From the NCBI GenBank assembly GCA_021776775.1, contig JAJFFE010000092.1, positions 1 through 38,278 of the forward strand: a DNA stretch of 38,278 bases. The letters are read 5' to 3'. Below are positions 14,965 to 23,968 of the stretch, in pieces. The DNA is from Planctomycetota bacterium (GTDB taxonomy: Bacteria; Planctomycetota; UBA8108; UBA1146; JAJFFE01). The notes below the pieces were generated by a model that did not search any database, was not told the origin of the DNA, and was given only the letters and a program-made list of their open reading frames with translations. Every line of letters starts with the position of its first letter. The first letter of the stretch is position 1. Both the position numbers and the translations under genes were made by a program.

Positions 14965-16125
14965 CTAGTCTTTGACGCCGCCGTCGGCGGTCGGACCCGA
15001 CGCGGTGCGGATTTCCGCGATCCCGGGCTCACACAGTGCCGCGTAGCCTTCCTGGCTCAGCCAGGATCGGACCGCGTCGAGCGGCACGAACAGCCCCATG
15101 TGAGGAACCACCATCGGGGTGCTCTTCCCGTAGGTGTAGATCATGCTGCTGATACCGATCAACCGGCCGCTGTCACAGAGGAAGACGCCGCCTCCCGAGT
15201 TCCCGAAGAACGTGGGCGCGTTGACCATCCAGAACGTCTCACCCGCCACGATCTTCTCTTGCGAGGAGATCTCCCCGACCGTGGGCAGCGGCTTGTTGCC
15301 CAGGGGACAACCGACAGCGTACACGGCGTCGAAAATCTCCACGGACTCGGTGTCTTCGACACTGGCCAGCTTGGCGACGTAGGGCCAAGGAGCTTCGAGA
15401 TCCATTCGGATCATTGCGATGTCGATCTCGGGTTGAAACGCGACCACCCGGGCACCGCCGACGATCGGCATGAGTCGATCATTCTCCGGATTCATGAACT
15501 TCACGTCGGCGATCGCGGAAGGATCGGAGAGCCCTTCGGTGATTTCCTGAACGACGTGGAATGCGGTCAAGACGTAGGTGGTGGCCTTGCCGGAGGCTCC
15601 CTCTTTCTTCGAGGAAATCACCACCCCGCTACCGACCGTTCCGTTCCCTCTCAGCTGAATGACCGGATAGATCATTCGACGCTTCATCTCGAGGGGGCTC
15701 CGCCGAATCTGCGTTTCCAGATCCGCGACACGCTCGGTAACCCGGAGCGCTTCGAGTTGCTGAGAGCCCTCGATCCGCTCCAAGTCCCGGCGAAACGTCG
15801 ATTGCATTTCGCTGGTCTGACTGCGGAGCAGCTCACTGAAGGAGAGCTGATGAGTCTCGAGACGAGCCCACTGGACCTCGAGATCATCCTCCATTTGATC
15901 GAGCGCGGCGCGCGCGGCGACGATCTGCTCTAGTGACATCTCCCCAGCTTCTTCGAGCTCCGCGATCCGGTGACCACTCACCGAAGCGAACCTATCAAGT
16001 TGGGAGGTCCCAGCCACCGCCGCATATTCAGCATCGGTCGTCTTCGAAACGATGATCGTGAAAACCGCGGCAACCAAGACAAGCTTGGTGGCTTCGAACA
16101 GAATCCACCGTGTCTTCTGACGCAT
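14965..16125 (-). CDS. Membrane-anchored trypsin-like serine protease with coiled coil
   Basis: ATG 16125 is chosen over an earlier ATG because GAAGGGAG lies six bases upstream. After a short cytoplasmic start comes one membrane segment (LVLVAAVFTIIVS). A helical coiled-coil region of about 120 residues follows (ELEEAGEMSLEQIVAARAAL through RVADLETQIRR). The last ~220 residues form a trypsin-like domain: catalytic His in LTAFHVV, Asp in DIDIAMIRMD and Ser in FFGNSGGGVF, with GSGVVIS near the domain start. There is no PDZ domain, unlike DegP/HtrA. It probably acts in the periplasm; the coiled coil may mediate oligomerisation or serve as a spacer. The substrate is unknown. Confidence 0.85.
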   Translation of the reverse strand: MRQKTRWILFEATKLVLVAAVFTIIVSKTTDAEYAAVAGTSQLDRFASVSGHRIAELEEAGEMSLEQIVAARAALDQMEDDLEVQWARLETHQLSFSELLRSQTSEMQSTFRRDLERIEGSQQLEALRVTERVADLETQIRRSPLEMKRRMIYPVIQLRGNGTVGSGVVISSKKEGASGKATTYVLTAFHVVQEITEGLSDPSAIADVKFMNPENDRLMPIVGGARVVAFQPEIDIAMIRMDLEAPWPYVAKLASVEDTESVEIFDAVYAVGCPLGNKPLPTVGEISSQEKIVAGETFWMVNAPTFFGNSGGGVFLCDSGRLIGISSMIYTYGKSTPMVVPHMGLFVPLDAVRSWLSQEGYAALCEPGIAEIRTASGPTADGGVKD

Positions 16126-16463
16126 CCGAGCTCCCTTCAGAGCTGAGTCTCGGAACATTCAGACGTTCTTCTTCCACCCATATCGGTCCTGTGCGGAGCC
16201 TTGTTCAGCGCCGAACGCTGCGGGTAGACGAAGAACTTCTGAAGTTGAGAACACGCGACCTCGCGCCCCCGAAACCATAGTCAGTCCATGAAAACGCGTT
16301 GGTTTCGGGTCTCAACCGCCGTCGCTCGAATCGAGCTCAGGTGGACGGTTCAGGTCCCAATTCAAGCCTACGATGGGGGATGCATTTCGGGCAAAGTTCG
16401 GGCCCGGGAAGAGCACGGAAGTTTATTGGAACCTCTTCATCGGGAAGTGCTAACGCGGCAAAC
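16126..16463. other. Intergenic region, nothing recognised
   Basis: The 338 bases between the leuS-like stop and the protease start (both on the minus strand) contain no supported gene, no clear terminator for the leuS-like gene and no consensus promoter. Confidence 0.45.
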
Positions 16464-19325
16464 TCAAGCCGAGTCAGGATCGGCGAACACGAAATTCACG
16501 AGTCGTCCGGGAACGACCACCACTCGGTCTGGCTTCCGCTCCCCGATCAGTTCTCGTATGCGATCCCGCGCCAAAGCGAGGGTGATGAGCTCGCTCTTCG
16601 ATGGCTCTCCCTCGATTCGAAATCGGTCACGCACGCGATCATTGATCTGCACGGCGATGACGGGCTCGACGGGCTTCAGCAACTCTTCCGAGTACTCCGG
16701 CCACGGTTCGTCGAAGACCGTGCCGTCGCCTCCGAGCTTCTCCCAAAGCTCGGCCGCGAGGTGTGGCGCGAACGGCGCAAGCAAGACCGTGAACGTCTTC
16801 AACGTCGCAAGATCTACTTCTTCCGGCGTCAACGGCGGCTGGTTCAGCGTCTTGATAAACGTCATGAACGCGCTGACGGCCTTGTTCAGCTTGAATGTGC
16901 GAATCGCGGTCGTGACGCGTCGGATCAACCGGTGCTTCTCGACCAACACCTTTCGACTGACGAACAGACCGCGCTCTTTGCGGTCGACGACGACTTCGTA
17001 CGCACGCTCGAGAAAGCGTCGTGTCCCGCGCAACCCACGGTCACTCCAGACCACGTCACTCGCCGGGGGACCGAGGAACATCAGGTGAAGCCGAACCGCG
17101 TCTCCCCCGAACTTCGCCAAGTACTGCTCGGCGGGAATACGATCGCCACGATGCGCGCCCGTGTCTTTCCTCCGCCGCGGCGGCGCCTTCCGGTAAATCC
17201 TGCCCTGATTGAACAACCGTCGAAACGGCTCTTCACGAGTCGTGAGCCCGAGGTCATGGACGAAGTATGCGAAGAACCGAACGTACAGCAGATGCAGAAT
17301 CGCGTGCTCGATGCCGCCGACGCAGAGGTCCACAGGCAGCCAGTCCTGTACTCGCTTCGGATCAAAAATTTCGTCTTCATTGGTGGGATCGAGGTACCGC
17401 AGGTAGTACCAACAACTCGCCGCCCATTGTGGCATCGTATCCGTCTCACGAGCGGCCTCTCCGCCGCACCTCGGACATGTCGTCTCGACGAACTCCGTAA
17501 CCGAAGCCAACGGACTGGCGATCGGCTCGTCAGCGGGCTCGATAGTCGCGGTAGCCACGGCTTCGTGGCCGAAGATGTCCCACGTCTCACCGAGATCGTC
17601 AGTGACCTCGCGCGCCGCGGCAAACGGGGACGGCTCGACTTCCTCCACTGCCACCGTGCGCACCGGCTCCTCGACCGGAGCGGACGGTATGCGGTCGAGC
17701 AGCGGCACCTCGACGGGTAGCTTTTCGGGGTCGACAGGGACGTCCCCACACTTGCCGCAGTGCACCATCGGGATCGGCTCGCCCCAGAAGCGTTGGCGCG
17801 CAAAAATCCAATCGCGGAGATGAAACAACGTGTGCGGCTCGATCGAGCCCCGAGCTTCGAGCCGAGTTCTTATCCGGCGGCGAGCCTCCTGAGCCGAGAT
17901 ACCGCTCAGGGGACCGCAGTTGATCATCACGGTCTCTTCGACCTCCGCGCCGTTCGGATCGCTGGAACGCTTCGGAACTCGTCGCTTCGAAAAAATCGAG
18001 AGACTCGGGAGGTTGAACCGTGCGGCGAACTCACCGTGCCGGTCGTTGTGCCCGGGGACACCGAGCACCGCGCCGAAGCGAACCTCGGGCAGCACCATCT
18101 TGCTGACCCATATCGGCATGGGTTGGAGCGTGACGGGATTGAGCGCAAATGCGCCTGTCGGAAAGCCCTCGGGAGCGCCCTCAGCGGCAAGCCGCTCGCG
18201 CTCGGTGAGACGAGTCACCCGGCCGCGATAGTCCGCAACGTCGCTGCGGTACAACTGATCGCAAAACTGCTCGACTAGCGGGTGTTCGGGAGCGAGTACT
18301 AGGTATGTCGCGGCGGGCAGCAATTCCAGCTGACGCACGAAGACGTCGCATTCGCCGAACTCGTACTCGAACTCGCTGGAGACCTTCAGGATCAATTGAT
18401 AGCCCTCGACACGACCAATCCAGTGGCGCTGCATCGACTTCACGCGCTGTGGCCACTTGAGGTGCCGCAGACCTTGGTGGAGCCGCTCGGCGTACTGAGT
18501 GATACCCACCTTCCACTGCGGAATGCGCCGCTCTTCGATGGCATTGCTACAATGAAGACAGCGACCCTCGGCCACTTCCTCGTTCGCGAGGTTCATCCGA
18601 CAGTGATCGCACCACTTCATGGACACGACGTCGCGATAAGCAACCTCGCGCTGGCGCATCTGATCGAAGAGCCACTGGGTCCAGCGGTAGAACTTGGGGT
18701 CCGTTGTTTGGACTTCTCGATCCCAATCGACGCGTGCCCCGAACTCCTCGAGTTGACCGCGCATCTTCGCGGTCCCCCGCTCGACGATGTCTTGCGGCGA
18801 GGTCTTCTCTCGCTCCGCTTCTTGCTCGATCGAGATACCGAAGCTGTCCCACCCCATCGGTCGAAGAACGTTGCGGCCTCGCGCCTCTTGGTATCTGGCC
18901 ACCACGTCCGTAATCACCATGCCTCGAAGCTGATTCACGCTGAGGCCCTCGAGCGACGGATAGGGAAACATGTCGAGGCAGTAGAAGTTTCGTCGACGCG
19001 CCTTGCGGTCCTGCCGACGACGATCCCGGGAAGACTTCGGCTTCGAATCGGAGTCTCCTGACTCAGCCGCCGAATCTTCCGTGGAGGGGGTTGGGGGATC
19101 GGTGGGTGAGTCTGGAGCCGCGCGACGCTTGCCGCTTCCGTCCCGCCAGCGCTCGCGCCACTTCTGCTCGACCGCCGCGCGGTCGTAGCTCGCTTCGTCG
19201 GAAATTGGGCTCTCGCTGCCGCCCTGATCGGAACCTGCCCCGTCGTCGGGGCCGCGCTCGGGACGTTCTGACTCGGTCATCCGTATCGATTCTTCCGTCG
19301 GGGACGCGGCTGAGACCGCGAGCAT
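16464..19325 (-). CDS. leuS: Leucyl-tRNA synthetase homologue lacking HIGH, KMSKS and editing residues
   Basis: The 953-residue protein aligns to bacterial LeuRS along its whole length. It has NFYCLDMFPYPS (113-124), the zinc-type CDHC/CLHC cluster (239-259), a CP1 domain (about 310-500), LRDWIFARQRFWGEP, MPQWAASCWYYLRY (631-644), GGIEHAILHLLY, RLFNQG, the anticodon-binding helices and the C-terminal domain. The signature residues are gone. HIGH, normally HxGH after PYPSGxGL, reads SVNQ (129-132), and the KMSKS loop is replaced by a basic stretch with RRRKDTGAHRGD (about 717-728). In the editing pocket TTRPDT reads VRQLEL (330-335), and the catalytic Asp of HDxRD is His430. The frame is intact. 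A low-complexity insert (about 65-112) follows the first helix. ATG 19280 is an alternative start. I infer a LeuRS paralogue without aminoacylation or editing, possibly a tRNA-binding or regulatory protein. Confidence 0.9.
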   Translation of the reverse strand: MLAVSAASPTEESIRMTESERPERGPDDGAGSDQGGSESPISDEASYDRAAVEQKWRERWRDGSGKRRAAPDSPTDPPTPSTEDSAAESGDSDSKPKSSRDRRRQDRKARRRNFYCLDMFPYPSLEGLSVNQLRGMVITDVVARYQEARGRNVLRPMGWDSFGISIEQEAEREKTSPQDIVERGTAKMRGQLEEFGARVDWDREVQTTDPKFYRWTQWLFDQMRQREVAYRDVVSMKWCDHCRMNLANEEVAEGRCLHCSNAIEERRIPQWKVGITQYAERLHQGLRHLKWPQRVKSMQRHWIGRVEGYQLILKVSSEFEYEFGECDVFVRQLELLPAATYLVLAPEHPLVEQFCDQLYRSDVADYRGRVTRLTERERLAAEGAPEGFPTGAFALNPVTLQPMPIWVSKMVLPEVRFGAVLGVPGHNDRHGEFAARFNLPSLSIFSKRRVPKRSSDPNGAEVEETVMINCGPLSGISAQEARRRIRTRLEARGSIEPHTLFHLRDWIFARQRFWGEPIPMVHCGKCGDVPVDPEKLPVEVPLLDRIPSAPVEEPVRTVAVEEVEPSPFAAAREVTDDLGETWDIFGHEAVATATIEPADEPIASPLASVTEFVETTCPRCGGEAARETDTMPQWAASCWYYLRYLDPTNEDEIFDPKRVQDWLPVDLCVGGIEHAILHLLYVRFFAYFVHDLGLTTREEPFRRLFNQGRIYRKAPPRRRKDTGAHRGDRIPAEQYLAKFGGDAVRLHLMFLGPPASDVVWSDRGLRGTRRFLERAYEVVVDRKERGLFVSRKVLVEKHRLIRRVTTAIRTFKLNKAVSAFMTFIKTLNQPPLTPEEVDLATLKTFTVLLAPFAPHLAAELWEKLGGDGTVFDEPWPEYSEELLKPVEPVIAVQINDRVRDRFRIEGEPSKSELITLALARDRIRELIGERKPDRVVVVPGRLVNFVFADPDSA

Positions 19326-19381
19326 CGCCGACGTACGTGTAGGTGCGTCAATGAGTTGCGAATTGCCTGATCGTGCCGGGG

Positions 19382-19387
19382 ATTATA
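19382..19387 (-). promoter_or_regulatory. Candidate -10 (TATAAT) for the leuS-like gene
   Basis: On the minus strand a perfect TATAAT occurs 57 bases before ATG 19325. The -35 position (TGGATC) is poor. Confidence 0.5.
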
Positions 19388-19420
19388 GAGATGTCTCGGA
19401 TTTCGATCCATCGTTTTTGC

Positions 19421-19448
19421 TTGACTGACCCCGCCGATGGCCTAGACT
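19421..19448 (+). promoter_or_regulatory. Promoter of tRNA-Ala
   Basis: TTGACT (19421-19426) and TAGACT (19443-19448) are separated by 16 bases and lie 44 bases before the tRNA-Ala 5' end. Confidence 0.65.
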
Positions 19449-19491
19449 CCGAACCCTTCGTCCCAAATCTATATCTCATTGCGAACTCGAT

Positions 19492-19564
19492 GGGGGATTA
19501 GCTCAGTTGGGAGAGCACGACGCTGGCAGCGTCGGGGTCAGGGGTTCGAGTCCCCTATCCTCCA
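19492..19564 (+). tRNA. tRNA-Ala (GGC)
   Basis: The acceptor GGGGGAT pairs with ATCCTCC (one G-T) and is followed by an A discriminator. The D-arm is TAGCTCAGTTGGGAGAGCA, the anticodon stem CGACG/CGTCG encloses loop CTGGCAG (anticodon GGC), and the T-arm is AGGGGTTCGAGTCCCCT. CCA is not encoded. Confidence 0.95.
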
Positions 19565-19587
19565 CTTTTCATTTGTCGCACGTCACA

Positions 19588-19626
19588 ACCGCCCATGTCG
19601 ACCCACCGTCGGCACGGGCGGTTTTT
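19588..19626 (+). terminator. Intrinsic terminator after tRNA-Ala
   Basis: A long imperfect stem (ACCGCCC with GGGCGGT, then an inner arm with one mismatch and one wobble) around a CCACC loop, followed directly by TTTTT. It ends the tRNA-Ala transcript. Confidence 0.85.
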
Positions 19627-19820
19627 CGATGGAGCCGGCGACCTCCGTGCTCGACTCCAACCGGTGCGTCACGCCCCACCACTCTCCTCGGGCGAGCCCC
19701 GCGAGCACGCTGCGACGTTAACTGGATACAGTTCGCGTCATAAGGTCCGTGTTGCGTTGCGGGTGCGAGCCGGGTGAAGCAGAATGCACGGTGGTTGGCA
19801 CGGTTCGGAGGAGTCTAGCG

Positions 19821-21335
19821 ATGAACGTTCGTTTCTTGTGCGCATGTCTCATCGTCTTCGCAATGACGAGTTCGGTCACGGCGCAGGCGGCCCGGCTCTT
19901 GGACGACGCGGGAAAGCTCCCGGAGAACGTCGTCGTCGTGTACCCGATCCTGGGCCAGATCAGTAGCTCGTCGTATTCGCAGCTCAAACGGGAAGTCGAT
20001 CGACTCGTCGACGAACTCGGAGTGCGAGTGCTCGTGTTCGAGATCAGTTCACCCGGGGGCGAGCTACAGGCTGGTCAGGACACCGCGTCCTATATCTTCG
20101 ACCTCCACCGCAACCGCGGCGTCGATGTCTACGCGTACATCGCGACCAAGACGTACGCCTACTCGGCTGCCGCGCTGATCGCGCTCGCAGCCCCGACCAT
20201 CGTCATGGGAGAGAACTCCCGAATCGGCGACATCATTCCGATCGACGGATTCACCGGGCGCGAACTGGGCGAAAAGATCCAGAGCGTCGTGCGAGCCGAT
20301 GTCGCCTACTACGCAGAACAGAACAATTACCCGGTCGCCGTCGCCGAGGGCATGGTCAGTCCGAAGCTGAAGGTCTACGAGTTGAAGCGCGGCAACATCG
20401 ACGGAGCTCGTTTCGTGACCTCGGGAGTACTCGAGAACTACTTCGAGAACAATCCCGGCGCACGGTCTGAGATCGTCACCGAAGTAGCCAGCGACGTGGA
20501 CCAGGTCTTGGTGCTGAGCGAGAACGAAGCGTTCAAGTACGACATCGCGAACAAGATCTCACCGTCGATCGATCACATGATCACCGACTACGGCTTGAGC
20601 GGAGAAATTCTCCGCGTCCCGCAAGACTTCGACAACATGGGCGCCAAAGTCACGGACGCACCGTGGGCTCGATGGCTCGACTATTCGTTCATCAAGTTCC
20701 TGTTGATCGTGATTGGAATCATCGGAATCGCGCTCGAGTTCAAGATGCCGACAACCATGATTCCGGGCGGCATCGGCCTCGCCGCATTCTTCCTGTTCTT
20801 CCTAGGAGGCTGGGCGAACGGCAACGTCGAATGGATCGAGATCACGCTGTTCGTGGCCGCCGGAGTATTGGTCGCGTGCGAGATCTTCGTGATTCCAGGC
20901 TTCGGTATCGCTGGGTTCACCGGTCTCGGAATGCTCTTCGCCAGCCTGGTCATGTCGCTTCGCCCCACCGGCACGTTCACCGCAGACCAATTCGTCGACG
21001 ACTCACTGCTGGTCGTGGGCTCTCTCGCCGCGTCAATGTTCGGGATCATCTTCGTGCTCTGGGCTCTGCCACGGTTCGGAATCGGCAGCACGAGTTTCGT
21101 CGGGACCGCCACCCTCGAGTCCGGAGCGACCATTCCCGGGGCGCCCGAGGCGAGTTACGATTTCTTGAAAGAGAAGACCGGAGTCGCGCGCACGGCGTGT
21201 CGACCGTCCGGAAAAGCGATGATCGACAACCGCGAGTTCGACGTCGTTGCAGACCGAGGCTTCATCGATCGCAACGCCGCCATCGAGGTGGTAGAAGTCC
21301 AAGGCAATCGCATCGTGATTCGGGAGGTACGCTGA
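19821..21335 (+). CDS. NfeD-family membrane protease (ClpP/SppA-like domain plus NfeD)
   Basis: The start at ATG 19821 has GGAGGAG seven bases upstream and a signal peptide right after (FLCACLIVFAMTSSVTA). Residues about 35-260 resemble the 1510-N/SppA/ClpP-type serine protease fold: VLVFEISSPGGELQAG, then TYAYSAAALIALAAP with Ser115 as the likely nucleophile, then NSRIGDIIPI. About four membrane segments follow (roughly 290-430), including the P/G-rich VIPGFGIAGFTGLGM. A C-terminal OB-fold NfeD domain ends GNRIVIREV. In this family the full-length NfeD is an integral-membrane protease partner of flotillin-like proteins. Its stop overlaps the next start as TGATG. Confidence 0.9.
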   Translation: MNVRFLCACLIVFAMTSSVTAQAARLLDDAGKLPENVVVVYPILGQISSSSYSQLKREVDRLVDELGVRVLVFEISSPGGELQAGQDTASYIFDLHRNRGVDVYAYIATKTYAYSAAALIALAAPTIVMGENSRIGDIIPIDGFTGRELGEKIQSVVRADVAYYAEQNNYPVAVAEGMVSPKLKVYELKRGNIDGARFVTSGVLENYFENNPGARSEIVTEVASDVDQVLVLSENEAFKYDIANKISPSIDHMITDYGLSGEILRVPQDFDNMGAKVTDAPWARWLDYSFIKFLLIVIGIIGIALEFKMPTTMIPGGIGLAAFFLFFLGGWANGNVEWIEITLFVAAGVLVACEIFVIPGFGIAGFTGLGMLFASLVMSLRPTGTFTADQFVDDSLLVVGSLAASMFGIIFVLWALPRFGIGSTSFVGTATLESGATIPGAPEASYDFLKEKTGVARTACRPSGKAMIDNREFDVVADRGFIDRNAAIEVVEVQGNRIVIREVR

Positions 21336-21886
21336 TGTCCGATCAACTCGTGATCGCCCTCTGCGTGCTCCTGCAGACGGAGGCCGAGACACAAGCCAGC
21401 TTGGGAATCATCGGTTGCGTCGCCCTCTATGCTCTTGGCCTTGGGCTCTACTTCGCCGAGATCTTCCTGCCGTCCGGTGGAATCATCTTCGTCGGAGCAA
21501 CGCTCTGCGTCGGCTACGCCATCTGGCAAATGTTCGAGATTCAGCCGTGGGCAGGTGGCGCGTGCCTGGCGGTCACGGCGGTGTATCTGTTTGTTCTCGT
21601 TCGCTGGGGAATACGCAGGCTGAGCATGGCCGGCAATCTCGGACAGGAGACGAGTACCGGCTCCGACGTTCTCGCCGCCGGTGAGTTGGTCGGATCTCAA
21701 GGCGAAACCGAAACCGCCCTACGACCCGCCGGAGTTGCGCGCTTCGCCGGTGTATCTTACGACGTCGTCTCTAACGGTGATTTTCTGGAGGCGGGTGCTC
21801 GCGTCGTCGTCGCGGACGTCTCTGGAAATCGCATCGTCGTTCGGCTGGCCTCAGTCGAACCCGACGATTCCCAAGTAACCCCCTAG
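21335..21886 (+). CDS. Short NfeD-family protein (membrane plus OB-fold)
   Basis: A 183-residue protein whose ATG overlaps the stop of the long NfeD by one base. It has three membrane segments (about 20-95: [51 protein letters not shown]). A soluble C-terminal domain with [18 protein letters not shown] and GNRIVVRL follows, the NfeD OB-fold. It lacks the protease domain. Short NfeD proteins next to flotillin homologues are typical, and here it sits between the long NfeD and FloA. Confidence 0.88.
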   Translation: MSDQLVIALCVLLQTEAETQASLGIIGCVALYALGLGLYFAEIFLPSGGIIFVGATLCVGYAIWQMFEIQPWAGGACLAVTAVYLFVLVRWGIRRLSMAGNLGQETSTGSDVLAAGELVGSQGETETALRPAGVARFAGVSYDVVSNGDFLEAGARVVVADVSGNRIVVRLASVEPDDSQVTP

Positions 21887-21902
21887 TACACAGGAGATCG
21901 CC

Positions 21903-22919
21903 GTGTTCGTTTTGGCTATGGACCCTACCAACGTCACGCTTCTCGTCATCGCTGGCATCTTCGTTGTCTTCGGCTTCATCTTTTTCATGACGTTCGGACG
22001 TCTCTACATCCAGGCGCTGTTCTCCGGTGTGCGGACTCCGATGGTCGACTTCATGGGAATGTGGTTCCGAAAGGTCAATCCACGCATCCTGATCGACTCG
22101 TTGATCATGGCAACCAAAGCGGGAGTCATCGATATCCACCGCGACAAGTTGGAAGCGCACTACTTGGCCAAGGGCAACGTTCGCCGTGTCGTGCAAGCGT
22201 TGGTCGCCGCGAACAAGGCCGCGATCCCGCTAGACTTCGACCAAGCGGCGGCGATCGACCTCGCGGGCCGCGACGTCTTCGAAGCAGTACGAACCAGCGT
22301 GCAACCGAAGGTCATCGACTGTCCTAACCCGAACCTGGGTCGATCCACCGTCGACGCTGTCGCCGGCGACGGAATCCAATTGCGAGCGAAGGCGCGTGTG
22401 ACGGTCCGCACGAACCTCGCCCGCTTGGTCGGGGGCGCCACCGAAGAGACGATTATCGCGCGGGTCGGGGAAGGTATTGTTACTACGATCGGCTCGGCTA
22501 AGAGCCACAAAGAGGTACTCGCCAACCCGGACACCATCTCGAAACGGGTCCTCGAAAAAGGGCTAGACGCGGGGACCGCGTTCGAGATCCTCTCGATCGA
22601 CATCGCCGACGTCGACGTCGGCGAGAACATCGGTGCCAAGCTACAAGCAGAGCAAGCCGAAGCGGACAAGCGCGTCGCCCAGGCGCACGCTGAGAAGCGT
22701 CGCGCGTTGGCTGTCGCGCTCGAGCAAGAAAAATCGGCGGACGTCGAGGAAGCTCGGGCCAAGCTAGTACTCGCCGAAGCCGAAGTCCCGCTCGCGATCG
22801 CCGACGCGTTTCGAAAAGGCAACCTCGGAGTGATGGACTACTACCGCCTCCGCAACCTCCAGGCAGACACGTCCATGCGCCAGAACATCGCCGAACCGGG
22901 AGACGACAAAGATGTTTAG
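21903..22919 (+). CDS. floA: Flotillin-like protein FloA
   Basis: FloA is a membrane scaffold protein that forms foci (functional membrane microdomains). The start is GTG 21903 with ACAGGAGA about 7 bases upstream. It has one N-terminal hydrophobic hairpin ([19 protein letters not shown]) and an SPFH-type region ([57 protein letters not shown]). An Ala/Glu coiled-coil tail follows ([20 protein letters not shown]) and ends in [19 protein letters not shown]. The length of 338 matches FloA. It is coupled to the next gene by an eight-base overlap and belongs with the two NfeD genes. Confidence 0.95.
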   Translation: MFVLAMDPTNVTLLVIAGIFVVFGFIFFMTFGRLYIQALFSGVRTPMVDFMGMWFRKVNPRILIDSLIMATKAGVIDIHRDKLEAHYLAKGNVRRVVQALVAANKAAIPLDFDQAAAIDLAGRDVFEAVRTSVQPKVIDCPNPNLGRSTVDAVAGDGIQLRAKARVTVRTNLARLVGGATEETIIARVGEGIVTTIGSAKSHKEVLANPDTISKRVLEKGLDAGTAFEILSIDIADVDVGENIGAKLQAEQAEADKRVAQAHAEKRRALAVALEQEKSADVEEARAKLVLAEAEVPLAIADAFRKGNLGVMDYYRLRNLQADTSMRQNIAEPGDDKDV

Positions 22920-23562
22920 GTTCCTGCTCGAAAACCTCGAGGGCGCCATCATCGCCGCCGTGTTTGGTTTCGGGATCCTTCGTTGGATCGCGACCAAGCT
23001 CGGCGAAATCGGTGCCAAGGCGGTCCAGGCGCGGCAACACCTGGAGCGGGGCATACCGGAGGGAGAGCTCGGCGGTTCGCCTGTTGCCACGGAAGGCGAC
23101 AGCGAGTGGGAGGTCATCGAGGAGTACGATCGGGGCTCCGACGAGCCGCCCCCCTACGAAGACGAACCGGACAGCCATCTCGCGGACGTGTCGCCGCCGG
23201 ATCGACATCCGAATCAGATGACGGTGCCGGAGCTGCGCGACTACTTCCGGGCAATCGAGCAAGGCACCGAGTCGACAGCCCCTGTCTCTCGAACAACGCC
23301 TTTGCCTCCCGTGCCGGCGGCCCCGTCACCCACCGAAGAACCGGTTCTGCACCAGGTCGGGACGAGGCTACTTCGCACAGAGTCCACGCAGGCGTACGAT
23401 GTTTCGGACGACGACGCGTACGCGATCGTCGTGACCCGAAAACGGAAACACGATCTCGTGCGGAATGTCAGCGTGGCCACGCTGAGGCGGGCCATCCTGT
23501 GGCGCGAGATCCTCGATCCACCGTTATCGCTGCGAGAGAAACCACCGGGCGTCGACGGGTAG
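22912..23562 (+). CDS. Membrane-anchored protein of unknown function in the floA operon
   Basis: The ATG lies inside the last codons of floA (8-base overlap). The 216-residue protein starts with one membrane helix ([20 protein letters not shown]). A long acidic and Pro-rich linker (about 45-150, with [11 protein letters not shown]) follows. It ends in a compact C-terminal segment: [20 protein letters not shown], then [20 protein letters not shown]. That last motif looks conserved and may be a docking site. No family name is available to me. The context implies a function with FloA and NfeD at the membrane. Confidence 0.75.
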   Translation: MFRFLLENLEGAIIAAVFGFGILRWIATKLGEIGAKAVQARQHLERGIPEGELGGSPVATEGDSEWEVIEEYDRGSDEPPPYEDEPDSHLADVSPPDRHPNQMTVPELRDYFRAIEQGTESTAPVSRTTPLPPVPAAPSPTEEPVLHQVGTRLLRTESTQAYDVSDDDAYAIVVTRKRKHDLVRNVSVATLRRAILWREILDPPLSLREKPPGVDG

Positions 23563-23582
23563 GAGTATCGATGAACTTGGGC

Positions 23583-23610
23583 TTGCGCGGCCATCGACTT
23601 GGCCTAGAAT
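23583..23610 (+). promoter_or_regulatory. Promoter of tRNA-Leu
   Basis: TTGCGC (23583-23588) and TAGAAT (23605-23610) are spaced by 16 bases and lie 20 bases before the tRNA 5' end. Confidence 0.6.
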
Positions 23611-23630
23611 CGCCCCGCTGAGTTGACCGA

Positions 23631-23712
23631 GCCGAAGTGGCGGAATTGGCAGACGCGCTAGATTCAAAATCTGGTTCCTTAGGGAGTGGGGGTTCGAGTC
23701 CCCCCTTCGGCA
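23631..23712 (+). tRNA. tRNA-Leu (CAA)
   Basis: A class II tRNA: acceptor GCCGAAG/CTTCGGC with A discriminator, D-arm TGGCGGAATTGGCAGACGC, anticodon stem CTAGA/TCTGG with loop TTCAAAA (anticodon CAA), variable arm, and T-arm GGGGGTTCGAGTCCCCC. CCA is not encoded. It reads UUG. Confidence 0.95.
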
Positions 23713-23892
23713 GACTTACTCAGCCCCGCTCAACTCACACCCCCTTGCTCAACTCGTTTCATATGGCTCGAGCTACCGTTAGCTATTGAGCCCGTCACCG
23801 ACCTCGGTCTGCTGGCCAGAGCGTTGAGCAATCCCCCCCTTTGCTGTTCGCCTCAACATGACGCGCCGCTCGTTTCGCTTGTGTGGTAGCCA

Positions 23893-23929
23893 TCAAAAAA
23901 AAGCGAGCGAACCCAAGGGCTCGCTCGCT
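23893..23929 (-). terminator. Intrinsic terminator of the NHL-repeat gene
   Basis: On the minus strand AGCGAGCGA pairs with TCGCTCGCT around a CCC/GGG inner stem and is followed by eight T. It lies about 40 bases past the NHL-protein stop. Confidence 0.88.
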
Positions 23930-23968
23930 CCACTACTTCATTCTCCCCGAGCCGGCTAGCGCAACGCG

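Noticed and set aside
16464..19325. Treating the leuS-like gene as an ordinary functional leucyl-tRNA synthetase
   Set aside because: I re-read the codons at the HIGH position on the minus strand: they give GLSVNQLRG, not GLHVGH, and the KMSKS and editing residues are also missing, so a normal enzyme is not supported.
16464..19325. Treating the leuS-like gene as a decaying pseudogene
   Set aside because: The frame is open over about 950 codons, structural motifs such as LRDWIFARQRFWGEP and GGIEHAILHLLY are kept, and changes focus on active-site residues.
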